Source: Pseudomonadota bacterium (GTDB lineage Bacteria > Pseudomonadota > Alphaproteobacteria > Thalassobaculales > Thalassobaculaceae). From it: a stretch of 9,123 nucleotides of DNA. Location: positions 1-9,123 of the forward strand of contig JAQBUJ010000088.1 of the NCBI GenBank assembly GCA_027623845.1. The letters run 5' to 3'. The notes under the pieces were generated by a model. It worked only from the letters and a program-made list of their open reading frames with translations, had not been told where the DNA came from and searched no databases. The number at the start of each line of letters is the position of its first letter. Position 1 is the stretch's first letter. Below, piece by piece: positions 1-7,068 of the stretch. The position numbers and the translations under genes are program-made.

Positions 1-1093
1 CCCGCTTTCCCTGGACGATCGGTTGGCCGTCCAGGCCGGAATCGAGGACGTAAACCTCGCACCAAGCCAGCTGCTCCAACCAGCTCGCGGTCATCAACGC
101 CCGGACCATCATGTCGTCGACCAGCACCACCCGAGCGTTCTGGGTGGCGACATAAACATCCGTCGCCTGCACCAGCTGGCCACCGGCGGCATGGCGCGAG
201 TCGGCGATGTGACCCGCCTCGAACTCTTCGATCGTGCGCACATCGAGAATGCCGAGGGTCCGTGTCCCCTGCTCGGCCCGCCAGGCGTCCAGCGTGGCGG
301 CATCGATCCGCTTGACGCCAAAACGCTTCGCCGCGCTCTCGGCCCGGGCCAGCGCGACCTTATGGCCGTCGCTCGACACTTTCGGCGGACGCCGCTCCAG
401 CCCGTGCTCAAGTTTAAACCCGGCGAGATGCCAGCCCATCGTCCCGTTGCGCAACGCCACCACCTTATTCGGCACGCCAGCATTGATCAGCGATTGCGCG
501 CCAATGATGCTACGGGTGCGCCCGGCGCAGTTGACCACCACCGTCGTCTTGCTGTCAGGCACCGATTCCTGCATCCGATGCACCAATTCCGCGCCCGGCA
601 TGTCGATCCCGGTCGGGATATTCATCATCCGGAATTCGTCCATCGGCCGGGAATCGAGAACAATCATGTTCTCGCCCCCGTCGATCATCGCCTTCAGCTC
701 CTCGGCAGAAATCGACGGGGTGCCATAGGCGTGCTCAACGAATTCACCAAACGCCTTGCTCGGCACGTTGAGACCGCTGAACAGCTCCAGCCCGGCCGCC
801 TCCCAGGCGTCCATGCCGCCGGCGAGCACCGCTATGTCCGTGTAGCCAAAGCTCGCCAAGCGGTCGGCGGCCCGTTCGGCCAAACCATCGCCGGCATCGC
901 AAAACACCACCGGCGTCGCCTTACGCGGCACCAAATCAGGGATCCGCAGTTCAAGCTGGCTGAGCGGAATATTGGCGCAAAGCAGAATATGGCGGGCGCC
1001 GAACACCCCTTCGTCGCGCACATCGATCAACGCCAATTCGTCGCGGCCATCGATCCGCGTCTTCAGCTCTGTGGCGGCAATGGAATTAGTCAT
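1..1093 (-). CDS. Multi-domain rhodanese-like sulfurtransferase (3' end outside window)
   Basis: The reading frame is open for 364 codons from the ATG at 1093 to the left edge, so the C-terminus is missing. AGGAGA at 1101-1106 lies 7 nt from the ATG and supports this start. Rhodanese domains move sulfane sulfur through a persulfide on an active-loop cysteine. Three repeats are visible. Repeat 1 (about residues 5-102) has LIDVRDE, the loop FCDAGDG with Cys65, and AGGMDAW. Repeat 2 (about 126-225) has VLDSRPMDEF and the classic loop NCAGRTRS with Cys189. Repeat 3 (about 262-355) has ILDVRTIEEFEAGHI, but its loop reads VVLVDDMMVRA, with Asp where Cys is expected, so it is probably not catalytic. 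Roughly 500-550-residue proteins with four such repeats are known, so a fourth repeat may follow off the edge (inference). No signal peptide is seen, so it is probably cytoplasmic. It lies 103 bp downstream of the ABC-F gene on the same strand. The family is secure; the physiological substrate is unknown. Confidence 0.93.
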   Translation of the reverse strand, partial: MTNSIAATELKTRIDGRDELALIDVRDEGVFGARHILLCANIPLSQLELRIPDLVPRKATPVVFCDAGDGLAERAADRLASFGYTDIAVLAGGMDAWEAAGLELFSGLNVPSKAFGEFVEHAYGTPSISAEELKAMIDGGENMIVLDSRPMDEFRMMNIPTGIDMPGAELVHRMQESVPDSKTTVVVNCAGRTRSIIGAQSLINAGVPNKVVALRNGTMGWHLAGFKLEHGLERRPPKVSSDGHKVALARAESAAKRFGVKRIDAATLDAWRAEQGTRTLGILDVRTIEEFEAGHIADSRHAAGGQLVQATDVYVATQNARVVLVDDMMVRALMTASWLEQLAWCEVYVLDSGLDGQPIVQGKR

Positions 1094-1153
1094 CGTTTGC
1101 TCTCCTGATCTACCCGGCAACACTCAAAATTTATCCAAAGACGTTTCACCATA

Positions 1154-1196
1154 CGGCGCGGTCACGGCCTTTGACATGCCGAACTAAACGGCGCCG
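1154..1196 (-). other. Imperfect hairpin between the ABC-F gene and the rhodanese gene
   Basis: Directly after the ABC-F stop codon (read on the minus strand), CGGCGC at 1191-1196 can pair with GCGCCG at 1154-1159. Inside it, CGGC can pair with GCCG. The stem is interrupted and no T-run follows, so it is not a convincing intrinsic terminator. It could slow or attenuate read-through into the rhodanese gene, or it could be chance pairing in GC-rich DNA. Confidence 0.25.
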
Positions 1197-3110
1197 CTAT
1201 TCCGCTGCTTCCAGCGCTTCGCTGGCCTGCAGCCAAGCGGTCTCGGCGGCGGCGATCTCGCGGTCCACGGCTTCTTTCTTTTGGACCAGCGCCTTCACCT
1301 CTTGGGTGGACATCTCATAGGTCAACGGATCGCCAAGTTTGTCGATAACCGTCTGGCGGCGGGCGGTCAGTTTCTCCAGGGCCTTTTCCGCTTCCCGTGC
1401 AGCCTTGCGGATATCGGCGTTTTCTTTGCGCCGGTCGGCGGCGGCCTTGCGCATTTCCTTGCGGTTGCCCCGCCCTTTGGCCTCACCGCCCTCACCGCCC
1501 ACTGCGGTTTTGGTCTTCTTCGCCGACGACGCCTTGGCTCGGTCCCGGAGCCACCCCGCATAGTCGGAGAGATCGCCTTCGAAAGGCTGCACCGTGCCGT
1601 CCGCGACCATCCACAGCCGGTCGACGGTAAGCTCCAGTAATCGCCGATCATGGCTGATCAGGATCACCGCGCCCTTGTAATCGTTCAGCGCCTGGACCAG
1701 CGCATCGCGCGCATCAATGTCCAGATGATTGGTCGGCTCGTCAAGGATCAGCACATGCGGGCTGTCATGGGTGATCAGGGCGATGGTCAGCCGGGCTTTC
1801 TCGCCGCCGGAAAGATGTTTGACCTTGGTGGTTTGCTTGTCCTGCACCAGCCCAACGCCGCCAAGCCGGGCCCGCACCCGGTCCTTCGGCGCATCCGGCA
1901 TCAGCCGGGCCAGGTGATCGGTGGCGGTGTCCTCCAGCACCAGATCGTCGACCTGATGTTGAGCAAAAAACCCGACTTTGAGCTTGGCCGTGCGGTGCGA
2001 CTCGCCGGCCATCCGCTCCAACCGTCCAGCGATCAGCTTGGCCAGGGTCGACTTGCCATTGCCGTTCTGTCCAAGGAAACCAATCCGGTCATCGGCATCC
2101 AAGCGCAGATCGATGCCGGTGAGAACCGGCTCCCCCGGCGCATAGCCGACCGACGCCTTATTGAAGGTGACCAGGGGCGGCGGCAGGACAGCCGGTTCGG
2201 GAAACCGGAACACCGTGGTCGGTTCGGCCGCACCGGTCGACACCACATCCATACGCTCCAAGGCTTTCAGCCGACTTTGGGCCTGACGCGCCTTGCTGGC
2301 GGTGTAGCGAAACCGGTCGACGAAGGCCTGCATGTGCTTGCGCTGGCTCGCCTGCTTGCGCGCCATCGCGTCCTGCAGCGCCAATCGCTCGGCCCGAACC
2401 CGCTCAAACCGGTCATAGCCGCCGGTGTAATAGGTGAGCTTCAAGTTCTCTAGATGCAGGATTCCGGTCACCGCCCGGTTCAGCAGGTCGCGATCATGGC
2501 TGACCACGACCAGGGTCTTTGGATAGGCGCGCAGATGCATCTCCAACCACATCGCCGCCTCCAGATCCAAATGGTTGGTCGGCTCATCCAGCAGCAGCAA
2601 TTCCGGCTCGGCGAACAGCAAGGCCGCGATCGCCACGCGCATCCGCCAACCACCGGAGAAACTCGACAGCGGTTGATTTTGCGCCGGCTCGTCAAAGCCC
2701 AATCCGGCCAGGATCGAGGCCGCCCGCGACGGCGCCACATGGGCGCTGATATCGACCAGGCGTTCCTGAATCTCGGCGATCCGGAGGGGATCGGTTTCGA
2801 CCTCCGCCCGCTCCAGCAGACTGGCGCGCTCCCGGTCCGCCGCCAGGGTGAAATCCAGCGGTGTCTGATCGCCGCTCGGGGCTTCCTGCTCGACCGTGCC
2901 GATGGCGTTCGGATTGCCGGCAATGCCGTCAATCGCGATCTCGCCGCTATCCAGATGCAACGAGCCAGACAACAGCCGAAGCAGCGTCGATTTTCCAGAG
3001 CCGTTGCGCCCGACCAGCCCGACCTTGTGGCCGGACGGCACCGTGGCCGAGGCGGCGTCGAACAGCACCCGGCCAGCAACCCGATATGTCATCTCTCTAA
3101 TACGAATCAT
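1197..3110 (-). CDS. yheS: ABC-F family ATPase, YheS type
   Basis: This is a 637-residue soluble protein with two ABC ATPase domains and no membrane segments. ABC-F proteins bind the ribosome near the E site and act on stalled or translating ribosomes rather than in transport (family knowledge). From the ATG at 3110: Walker A GRNGSGKST at 34-42, signature FSGGW near 151-155, and DEPTNHLD at 175-182. Then comes an Arg/Lys-rich linker (about 225-300) containing RFRYTASKARQAQSRLKALE, the tRNA-contacting region of the family. The second domain has GQNGNGKST at 347-355, LSGGE at 433-437 and DEPTNHLD at 457-464. A charged C-terminal segment from about 525 looks like a coiled coil. Length, order and many local motifs match E. 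coli YheS as I recall it. An in-frame ATG at 3125 would add MLSRA. I prefer 3110 because the family begins MI-R/V; GAGGG at 3126-3130 is the only purine-rich stretch upstream, and it is rather far from 3110. It is divergent from the transporter gene at 3205. Confidence 0.95.
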   Translation of the reverse strand: MIRIREMTYRVAGRVLFDAASATVPSGHKVGLVGRNGSGKSTLLRLLSGSLHLDSGEIAIDGIAGNPNAIGTVEQEAPSGDQTPLDFTLAADRERASLLERAEVETDPLRIAEIQERLVDISAHVAPSRAASILAGLGFDEPAQNQPLSSFSGGWRMRVAIAALLFAEPELLLLDEPTNHLDLEAAMWLEMHLRAYPKTLVVVSHDRDLLNRAVTGILHLENLKLTYYTGGYDRFERVRAERLALQDAMARKQASQRKHMQAFVDRFRYTASKARQAQSRLKALERMDVVSTGAAEPTTVFRFPEPAVLPPPLVTFNKASVGYAPGEPVLTGIDLRLDADDRIGFLGQNGNGKSTLAKLIAGRLERMAGESHRTAKLKVGFFAQHQVDDLVLEDTATDHLARLMPDAPKDRVRARLGGVGLVQDKQTTKVKHLSGGEKARLTIALITHDSPHVLILDEPTNHLDIDARDALVQALNDYKGAVILISHDRRLLELTVDRLWMVADGTVQPFEGDLSDYAGWLRDRAKASSAKKTKTAVGGEGGEAKGRGNRKEMRKAAADRRKENADIRKAAREAEKALEKLTARRQTVIDKLGDPLTYEMSTQEVKALVQKKEAVDREIAAAETAWLQASEALEAAE

Positions 3111-3204
3111 GGCGCGTGATAGCATCCCTCAGCCCCCCTCGCCAACCGGGGACTTTCGCGGCGGCTGCGATCATGGTTGTCTCACCCCTGTTTCCGCGCC
3201 CCTG

Positions 3205-4110
3205 ATGATTGCGAGCCCTCCGGTGATCTCACCCCGACAAGCCGTGCTGGCCGTATCCCCGCCGATGCGCGGTGTGCTGTGCATCACCGCCGGCGCGCTG
3301 GTGTTGACGGCGAATGACGGCTTGGCCAAATACCTCACCGAGAGTTATCCGGTCGGCCAGGTCATGGCGCTGCGCGGCATCTCGATCGTCTTTTTGCTGA
3401 TCGCCTATTATGTGCTGAGCGGCAGGACCAGCGCGCTTCGAGTGAACCGTTGGAGCCATCAACTCGCCCGGGCCGGCCTAATGAGCGCCTCGACGATCTG
3501 TTTCGTCAGCGGCCTCAGTCAATTGCCAATCGCCGACGCGATCGCGATCACCTTCGCCGGGCCGATCATCGCCGTGGCGCTGGCGATACCATTTCTTGGC
3601 GAGCGCGTCGGCTGGCGGCGATGGACGGCGATCCTGGTTGGCTTCACCGGCGTCTTGGTGATCATCCAACCTACCGGGGACGCCTTTCGCATTGCGTTTT
3701 TATTTCCGGTCGGCGCGGCTTTCTTCGGCGCCATGCGCGATGTGCTAACCCGCCGGATCAGCAACACGGAAAGCTCCAGCGCCATCCTGATGGTCAGCAC
3801 CACCATGGTCACCCTGCTGGGGTTTTGCAGCTGGCCCCTGGGCTGGCAGCCGGTCCAGCTCGAGCATCTTTGGATCTTCGCGATCTCCGGCGTTTTCGTC
3901 GGCGGCGCGCAGTATCTGATGATCGAAGCCTTCCGACTTAGCGAGGTCGCGCTGGTCGCCCCGTTCAAATACACCAGCCTGATCTGGGCGGTGCTGATCG
4001 GGGCGGTGTTCTGGGGCGACCTACCGGGAATCGAAGTGCTGCTGGGGGGGCTGCTGGTGGTTGGCGGCGGGTTGTATATTTTGCGGCGGGAAGCCGGCCG
4101 CTCGACCTAA
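3205..4110 (+). CDS. EamA/DMT-family transporter
   Basis: This is a 301-residue inner-membrane protein with about ten predicted transmembrane helices, near residues 22-40, 53-72, 87-104, 109-130, 139-156, 163-180, 192-212, 222-242, 248-270 and 275-292. It consists of two EamA repeats of five helices. Family-typical stretches include MALRGISIVFLL, ITFAGPIIAVALAIPFLGE followed by VGWRRW, and near the end VAPFKYTSLIWAVLIG followed by GGLLVVGGGLYILRR. DMT carriers export or import small metabolites such as amino acids; the substrate cannot be read here. The frame is open far upstream, antisense to the ABC-F gene, so the start is uncertain. ATG 3205 gives the usual family length, while GTG 3223 and ATG 3265 are alternatives; none has a clear Shine-Dalgarno. 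Its last 90 bp (the final helix and C-terminus) overlap the opposite-strand enolase-superfamily gene. Confidence 0.9.
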   Translation: MIASPPVISPRQAVLAVSPPMRGVLCITAGALVLTANDGLAKYLTESYPVGQVMALRGISIVFLLIAYYVLSGRTSALRVNRWSHQLARAGLMSASTICFVSGLSQLPIADAIAITFAGPIIAVALAIPFLGERVGWRRWTAILVGFTGVLVIIQPTGDAFRIAFLFPVGAAFFGAMRDVLTRRISNTESSSAILMVSTTMVTLLGFCSWPLGWQPVQLEHLWIFAISGVFVGGAQYLMIEAFRLSEVALVAPFKYTSLIWAVLIGAVFWGDLPGIEVLLGGLLVVGGGLYILRREAGRST

Positions 4111-5295
4111 TGGCTTGTCATCCCGCCCCCACTCCACCGTATAGCGCTTCACAAAATCCTCATTGATCGTCACGCCAAGCCCCGGGCGGTCGGGGATCTC
4201 GATCATGCCGTCGATCGAAACCGGGGGCTCTTGCGACAATTCGAACAGCATCGGATTGGCGGCAAGGGAGTATTCGATGATATGCGCCGCCGGTGACGCG
4301 GCCGAGACATGCAGGCCGGCGGCGAACATCAACGCCCCGCCCCACAGGTGCGGCGCCAGACGGATTTGAAAAGCGCTGGCGATCGCCCCGATGCGCATCG
4401 CCTCGGTGATGCCGCCGCAAATCGCCAGATCGGGCTGAAAGATATCGGCGGCCCGCAGTTCGGCCAGATCGCGGAAGGCGAAGCGCGTCGCCTCGCTCTC
4501 GCCTGTGGCGATCGAAATATCGGTGCTGGCCCGCACCTCCGCCAGGCCGCGCTTGTCGTCGGCGGTCACCGGCTCCTCGAACCAGGCGATGTCGCAATCT
4601 TCGACCAGCCGGCAGAATCGCTTGGCCTCGGCGACGCCGAAGGTCCCGTGGGCATCGCACATGATGTCGATCTCCGGCCCCAGAGCGGCCCGCGCGGCGC
4701 GCACCCGTTCCGCCGAATGCCGGACCTCGCCATCGGCGACGCCAACCCGCATCTTCACCGCCTTGAAGCCGCCGCGATCGATATAGGACTGCAACTGCGC
4801 GCCGATCTTGTCCGCCGGCGCCCAACCGCCCGAGGCATAGGCCGGCATCCGCTCGTGCCGGCGTCCGCCAAGCAGCCGCCAAACAGGCGCGTCCAGGGAT
4901 TTTCCCAACAGATCCCACAACGCGATATCGATGCCGCTAATCGCCGAGATGGTGATCCCCCGGCGCCCGAGAATTGGAAAGACATGGCCCCGATCCAGGG
5001 CATAATGACCGCGCACGCCGCTATAGAAATTTTCCCAATGCCGGGTGATGTCGCGCGGGTCCTGGCCAATCAGCATCAGGCCTAATTCCTGCTCGATCAA
5101 CGAGACCACCGCACGATTATCGCCAGCGCTGGCGACGGTCGCCTTGGCCTCGCCATGGCCGACCAGACCGTCCTCGGTCTCGATCCGCACCAAGGTCATG
5201 TCGAAGGAGGCGACAACGCCGAAATCAGAGCGATGGCGTTGCGCTTCGGGAATCGGCACATGCAGCCACCACGCCTTCACCGACTTGATCTTCAT
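4021..5295 (-). CDS. Enolase-superfamily enzyme, mandelate racemase subgroup (probable acid-sugar dehydratase or racemase)
   Basis: This 424-residue protein starts at ATG 5295, with GGGAGAG at 5301-5307 as ribosome binding site. Members abstract the proton alpha to a carboxylate on a Mg2+-bound substrate. The N-terminal capping domain spans about 1-125 and the barrel follows. Predicted metal ligands are Asp214 (CDAHG), Glu240 (WFEEP) and Glu266 (TGESE). Their 26-residue spacing equals that of mandelate racemase Asp195/Glu221/Glu247. The Asp-His dyad is Asp289 (FQPDLAICGG) and His316 (APHLWGG), and Glu341 (IIEY) fits the last acidic residue. The Lys-x-Lys motif reads Lys181-Met-Arg183, so the second lysine is replaced. 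The conserved core seems to end near residue 395. A tail of about 30 residues rich in Pro, Gln and Ala is encoded opposite the last helix of the transporter. Candidate reactions are dehydration of a sugar acid or racemization; the substrate is unknown. No signal peptide is seen, so it is probably cytoplasmic. Confidence 0.93.
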   Translation of the reverse strand: MKIKSVKAWWLHVPIPEAQRHRSDFGVVASFDMTLVRIETEDGLVGHGEAKATVASAGDNRAVVSLIEQELGLMLIGQDPRDITRHWENFYSGVRGHYALDRGHVFPILGRRGITISAISGIDIALWDLLGKSLDAPVWRLLGGRRHERMPAYASGGWAPADKIGAQLQSYIDRGGFKAVKMRVGVADGEVRHSAERVRAARAALGPEIDIMCDAHGTFGVAEAKRFCRLVEDCDIAWFEEPVTADDKRGLAEVRASTDISIATGESEATRFAFRDLAELRAADIFQPDLAICGGITEAMRIGAIASAFQIRLAPHLWGGALMFAAGLHVSAASPAAHIIEYSLAANPMLFELSQEPPVSIDGMIEIPDRPGLGVTINEDFVKRYTVEWGRDDKPLGRAAGFPPQNIQPAANHQQPPQQHFDSR

Positions 5296-5328
5296 CTCAG
5301 CTCTCCCGGTCGATCAGGCGATCACGCA

Positions 5329-5357
5329 TTGACCACTGCGTCGCTCATGAATATACG
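5329..5357 (+). promoter_or_regulatory. Candidate sigma70-type promoter for the TPR/GT9-like gene
   Basis: TTGACC at 5329-5334 (five of six consensus bases) and TATACG at 5352-5357 (four of six) are separated by exactly 17 bp. This puts transcription start near 5364, about 33 nt before the GTG at 5397. The site lies in the 101-bp gap between two divergent genes. On the opposite strand the same AT-rich patch reads TATATT (5350-5355), which could be the -10 element for the enolase-superfamily gene, although I see no good -35 for it. The two promoters may overlap. Confidence 0.5.
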
Positions 5358-5396
5358 AGCCGGATGATCCTGACGACCCATTCGTGGCGCTAAACC

Positions 5397-6716
5397 GTGA
5401 CCGATCACATGCAGGCGGATGCCTCCCCGTCGGCCCAGCGCGCTCATTCTGAAATCCTGAAGAGCCTGCAAGCCGGGAATTTCGAGAAGGAAATCCCTGA
5501 TCTGCGCCTGCGGATGATCCAGACGCCGCAGGATGCCGGGGCCTGCCAGCTCCTGGCGCTGGCGCAGGGCGGATTGTCGGATCGTCACGCCGAGCGAGTT
5601 TGGTTGCGGCGGGCGCTGGTGCTTTTCCCGACGAGTGCGCATATCCGAACCCTGTTCGGCGTGTCGATGCTGCAGGCCCGAGATATAGGGGCCGCCCATG
5701 CTTCTTTCGACCAAACGCTGATCCACAGCCCGAACTTCGCCGCCGCCCGATACTACCGGGCGTTGATTGAGTTGGAGGCGATGCATTTCTCCCGCGGATG
5801 GTCGGATTACGAATGGCGGTTTTCCTATCCACCGGCGCCCGGTGTCTGGCGAGATTTCCCCAGCCCGGTCTGGGACGGTAAGAGCGCCCTGGACGGCAAA
5901 CTTCTGGTCTGGGCCGAGCAATCGATCGCAACGCAAATACTGTTCGCCTCGGTTCTACCCGAGCTGGACTTGCCCGACGGCTTGGTTATCGAATGCGCCG
6001 CTCCGTTGACGCCGATTTTCCAACGGGCGTTGCCGCACACCGAGGTCGTCGCCACCGCTACGCCGGCCGATCCCCGGCTGTCAGCAAGCGATATCGCGGC
6101 GCATATCCCGATAGGACGGTTATGTGGCCTACGACGACAAAGCCGCGCCTCCTTCAACCAGAAAGTCGGCTACCTAGCGGCGGATTCAGAACGCGCGATC
6201 GACCTGATGCTTGATCTCACCAAGCCGGAGCACAGGACCGTGGGATTGTTTTGGCGGGGCGCCGGCAGGAACGAGGTTGGGTTGTCGCTTACCGATCTTC
6301 GCCCGTTGCTGGAGAACGCCGGGGTCACTTGGATTAATCTTAACGGTGACGGCGCGGTTGCGGAAATCGAGGCTTTCGAAAAGCAAAGCGGGATTCGGAT
6401 ACGGTCCGATCACGCCATAGACACAAGCGCCGATTTGGATGGCTTGGCGGCGTTGATCTCGGTTTGTGATTTGATTGTGGCCGTAGACAGCCCCGCGGCC
6501 CATCTGGCCGGCGCGCTCGGCCGTCCGGTTTGGACCCTGCTAGCGAACCGAACCCAAGCGCATTGGTGCTGGTTCAGCGGCCACCGACTAATACCGCCGA
6601 AATACTCACGATGGTATCCGTCGATGCGTCTGGCCTGGAAGCTGGAGGACGAATCGCACAGTGCTTATTTCGACCGCATCGGCGAGCTCCTACGACGGGC
6701 GATCGCGGCGGGATGA
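5397..6716 (+). CDS. TPR protein with C-terminal GT9-like (heptosyltransferase-type) domain
   Basis: This is a 439-residue protein from GTG 5397; ATG 5409 in the same frame is an alternative, and neither has a clear Shine-Dalgarno. Residues 15-125 form TPR-like helical pairs (for example LLALAQGGLSDRHAERVWLR and ALVLFPTSAHIRTLFGVSML). WSDYEWRF follows at 135-142, a motif common at the end of the TPR part in this kind of protein. The C-terminal half has the layout of glycosyltransferase family 9: a Rossmann-like strand TVGLFWRGAG at 281-290 and the nucleotide-sugar-side stretch LIVAVDSPAAHLAGALGRPV at 359-378. HWCWF (389-393) and SRWYPSMRL (404-412) stand where related proteins have DWRWL and SPWYPSMRL. 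No signal peptide or membrane helix is seen. Such proteins occur in polysaccharide and protein-glycosylation loci. Whether it is an active transferase or only a binding protein is open. Its stop codon lies in the first copy of a 13-bp tandem duplication. Confidence 0.85.
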   Translation: MTDHMQADASPSAQRAHSEILKSLQAGNFEKEIPDLRLRMIQTPQDAGACQLLALAQGGLSDRHAERVWLRRALVLFPTSAHIRTLFGVSMLQARDIGAAHASFDQTLIHSPNFAAARYYRALIELEAMHFSRGWSDYEWRFSYPPAPGVWRDFPSPVWDGKSALDGKLLVWAEQSIATQILFASVLPELDLPDGLVIECAAPLTPIFQRALPHTEVVATATPADPRLSASDIAAHIPIGRLCGLRRQSRASFNQKVGYLAADSERAIDLMLDLTKPEHRTVGLFWRGAGRNEVGLSLTDLRPLLENAGVTWINLNGDGAVAEIEAFEKQSGIRIRSDHAIDTSADLDGLAALISVCDLIVAVDSPAAHLAGALGRPVWTLLANRTQAHWCWFSGHRLIPPKYSRWYPSMRLAWKLEDESHSAYFDRIGELLRRAIAAG

Positions 6717-6736
6717 GCAGACGGGATGAGCAGACG
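6711..6736. repeat. 13-bp perfect tandem duplication over a stop codon
   Basis: GGATGAGCAGACG occurs twice back to back, at 6711-6723 and 6724-6736. The first copy contains the TGA (6714-6716) that ends the TPR/GT9-like gene. The extra copy does not change that protein, but it shifts the frame of everything that follows, including the 35-codon ORF that starts in the repeat. It looks like recent replication slippage. Confidence 0.85.
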
Positions 6737-6820
6737 AGCATTCCAGCGTCAAACGATGAAATTAGCCCAATGCGACTGTCCGATTTTCTGAAATCCGCTC
6801 TCGCCGAGGCCTTAAAATAA
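6713..6820 (+). CDS. Possible small ORF in ATGA overlap with the TPR/GT9-like gene (doubtful)
   Basis: ATG at 6713 overlaps the upstream TGA as ATGA, the arrangement of translationally coupled genes. The 35-residue product begins MSRRDEQTSIPASNDEISP and ends with a possible amphipathic helix, RLSDFLKSALAEALK. I recognise no family. Against it: it is very short, it depends on the 13-bp duplication for its frame (with one copy the ORF would stop after 21 residues), and there is no independent Shine-Dalgarno. It may be translation of non-coding sequence. Confidence 0.2.
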   Translation: MSRRDEQTSIPASNDEISPMRLSDFLKSALAEALK

Positions 6821-7068
6821 ACCTGCATCAACCAATGGCGGAAATTGTGATGCGCTCGCGACGCCCACACCTCCTCCCACTTTGGTGAGTTGATCATCGC
6901 GCAAAATTTATCGTGTTAATTCTTCAGTTTATCAAACGCCGACGATCCTTCCATTTCCGGCGCGAATGCGAGCAACTCGGATTTCAACCTAGCAATAGTT
7001 TTGTAGCGACCTGGCCCTACCGAAGCCGCACTATTCACTGTTTGCTCAGCGATATAACAACGCAAGCG
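6821..7068. other. Gap between two convergent glycosyltransferase-type genes, no secure gene
   Basis: With the small ORF this makes 352 bp between the two convergent stop codons. I find no gene with family similarity on either strand. The open frames across it are short or are shadows of the 3' end of the TPR/GT9-like gene. No hairpin followed by a T-run is evident, so I cannot place a terminator for either gene, although one would be expected. The sequence is locally AT-rich around 6900-6945. A short palindromic patch, CGCAAGCG (7061-7068), lies just past the GT2 stop, but its loop is too small to count as a terminator. Confidence 0.5.

Noticed and set aside
23..1108. 361-codon open frame on the plus strand across the rhodanese gene
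   Set aside because: It is antisense to a protein with three clear rhodanese repeats. Its product is rich in His, Arg and Pro with no domain, as expected from the complement of GC-rich coding DNA.
1171..1200. Plus-strand TTGACA at 1171-1176 as a promoter
   Set aside because: The bases 17 bp downstream (CCGCTA) are a poor -10, and no plus-strand gene follows.
1650..3119. Two abutting plus-strand open frames (267 and 221 codons) opposite the ABC-F gene
   Set aside because: They are shadow frames of the ABC-F coding strand. The ABC-F product has all Walker and signature motifs, while these products have none.
2896..3204. N-terminal extension of the EamA transporter to 404 residues
   Set aside because: The extra 103 residues are antisense to the ABC-F gene, polar and unlike any DMT N-terminus. 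Starting at 3205 gives the usual family length.
4160..4918. 252-codon minus-strand frame inside the enolase-superfamily gene
   Set aside because: It is a same-strand shifted frame, Arg/Ala/Gly-rich, of a gene with all catalytic residues in the main frame.
5314..5936. Two minus-strand open frames of about 205 codons opposite the TPR/GT9-like gene
   Set aside because: Both are antisense to a recognisable TPR and GT9-like protein, and neither shows a domain or a ribosome binding site.
6574..6897. 107-codon minus-strand frame beginning MINSPKWEEVW
   Set aside because: It overlaps the conserved C-terminus of the TPR/GT9-like gene by over 140 bp, has no recognisable family and no Shine-Dalgarno before its ATG. 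The GGAGGAGG stretch lies inside the frame, not upstream of it.
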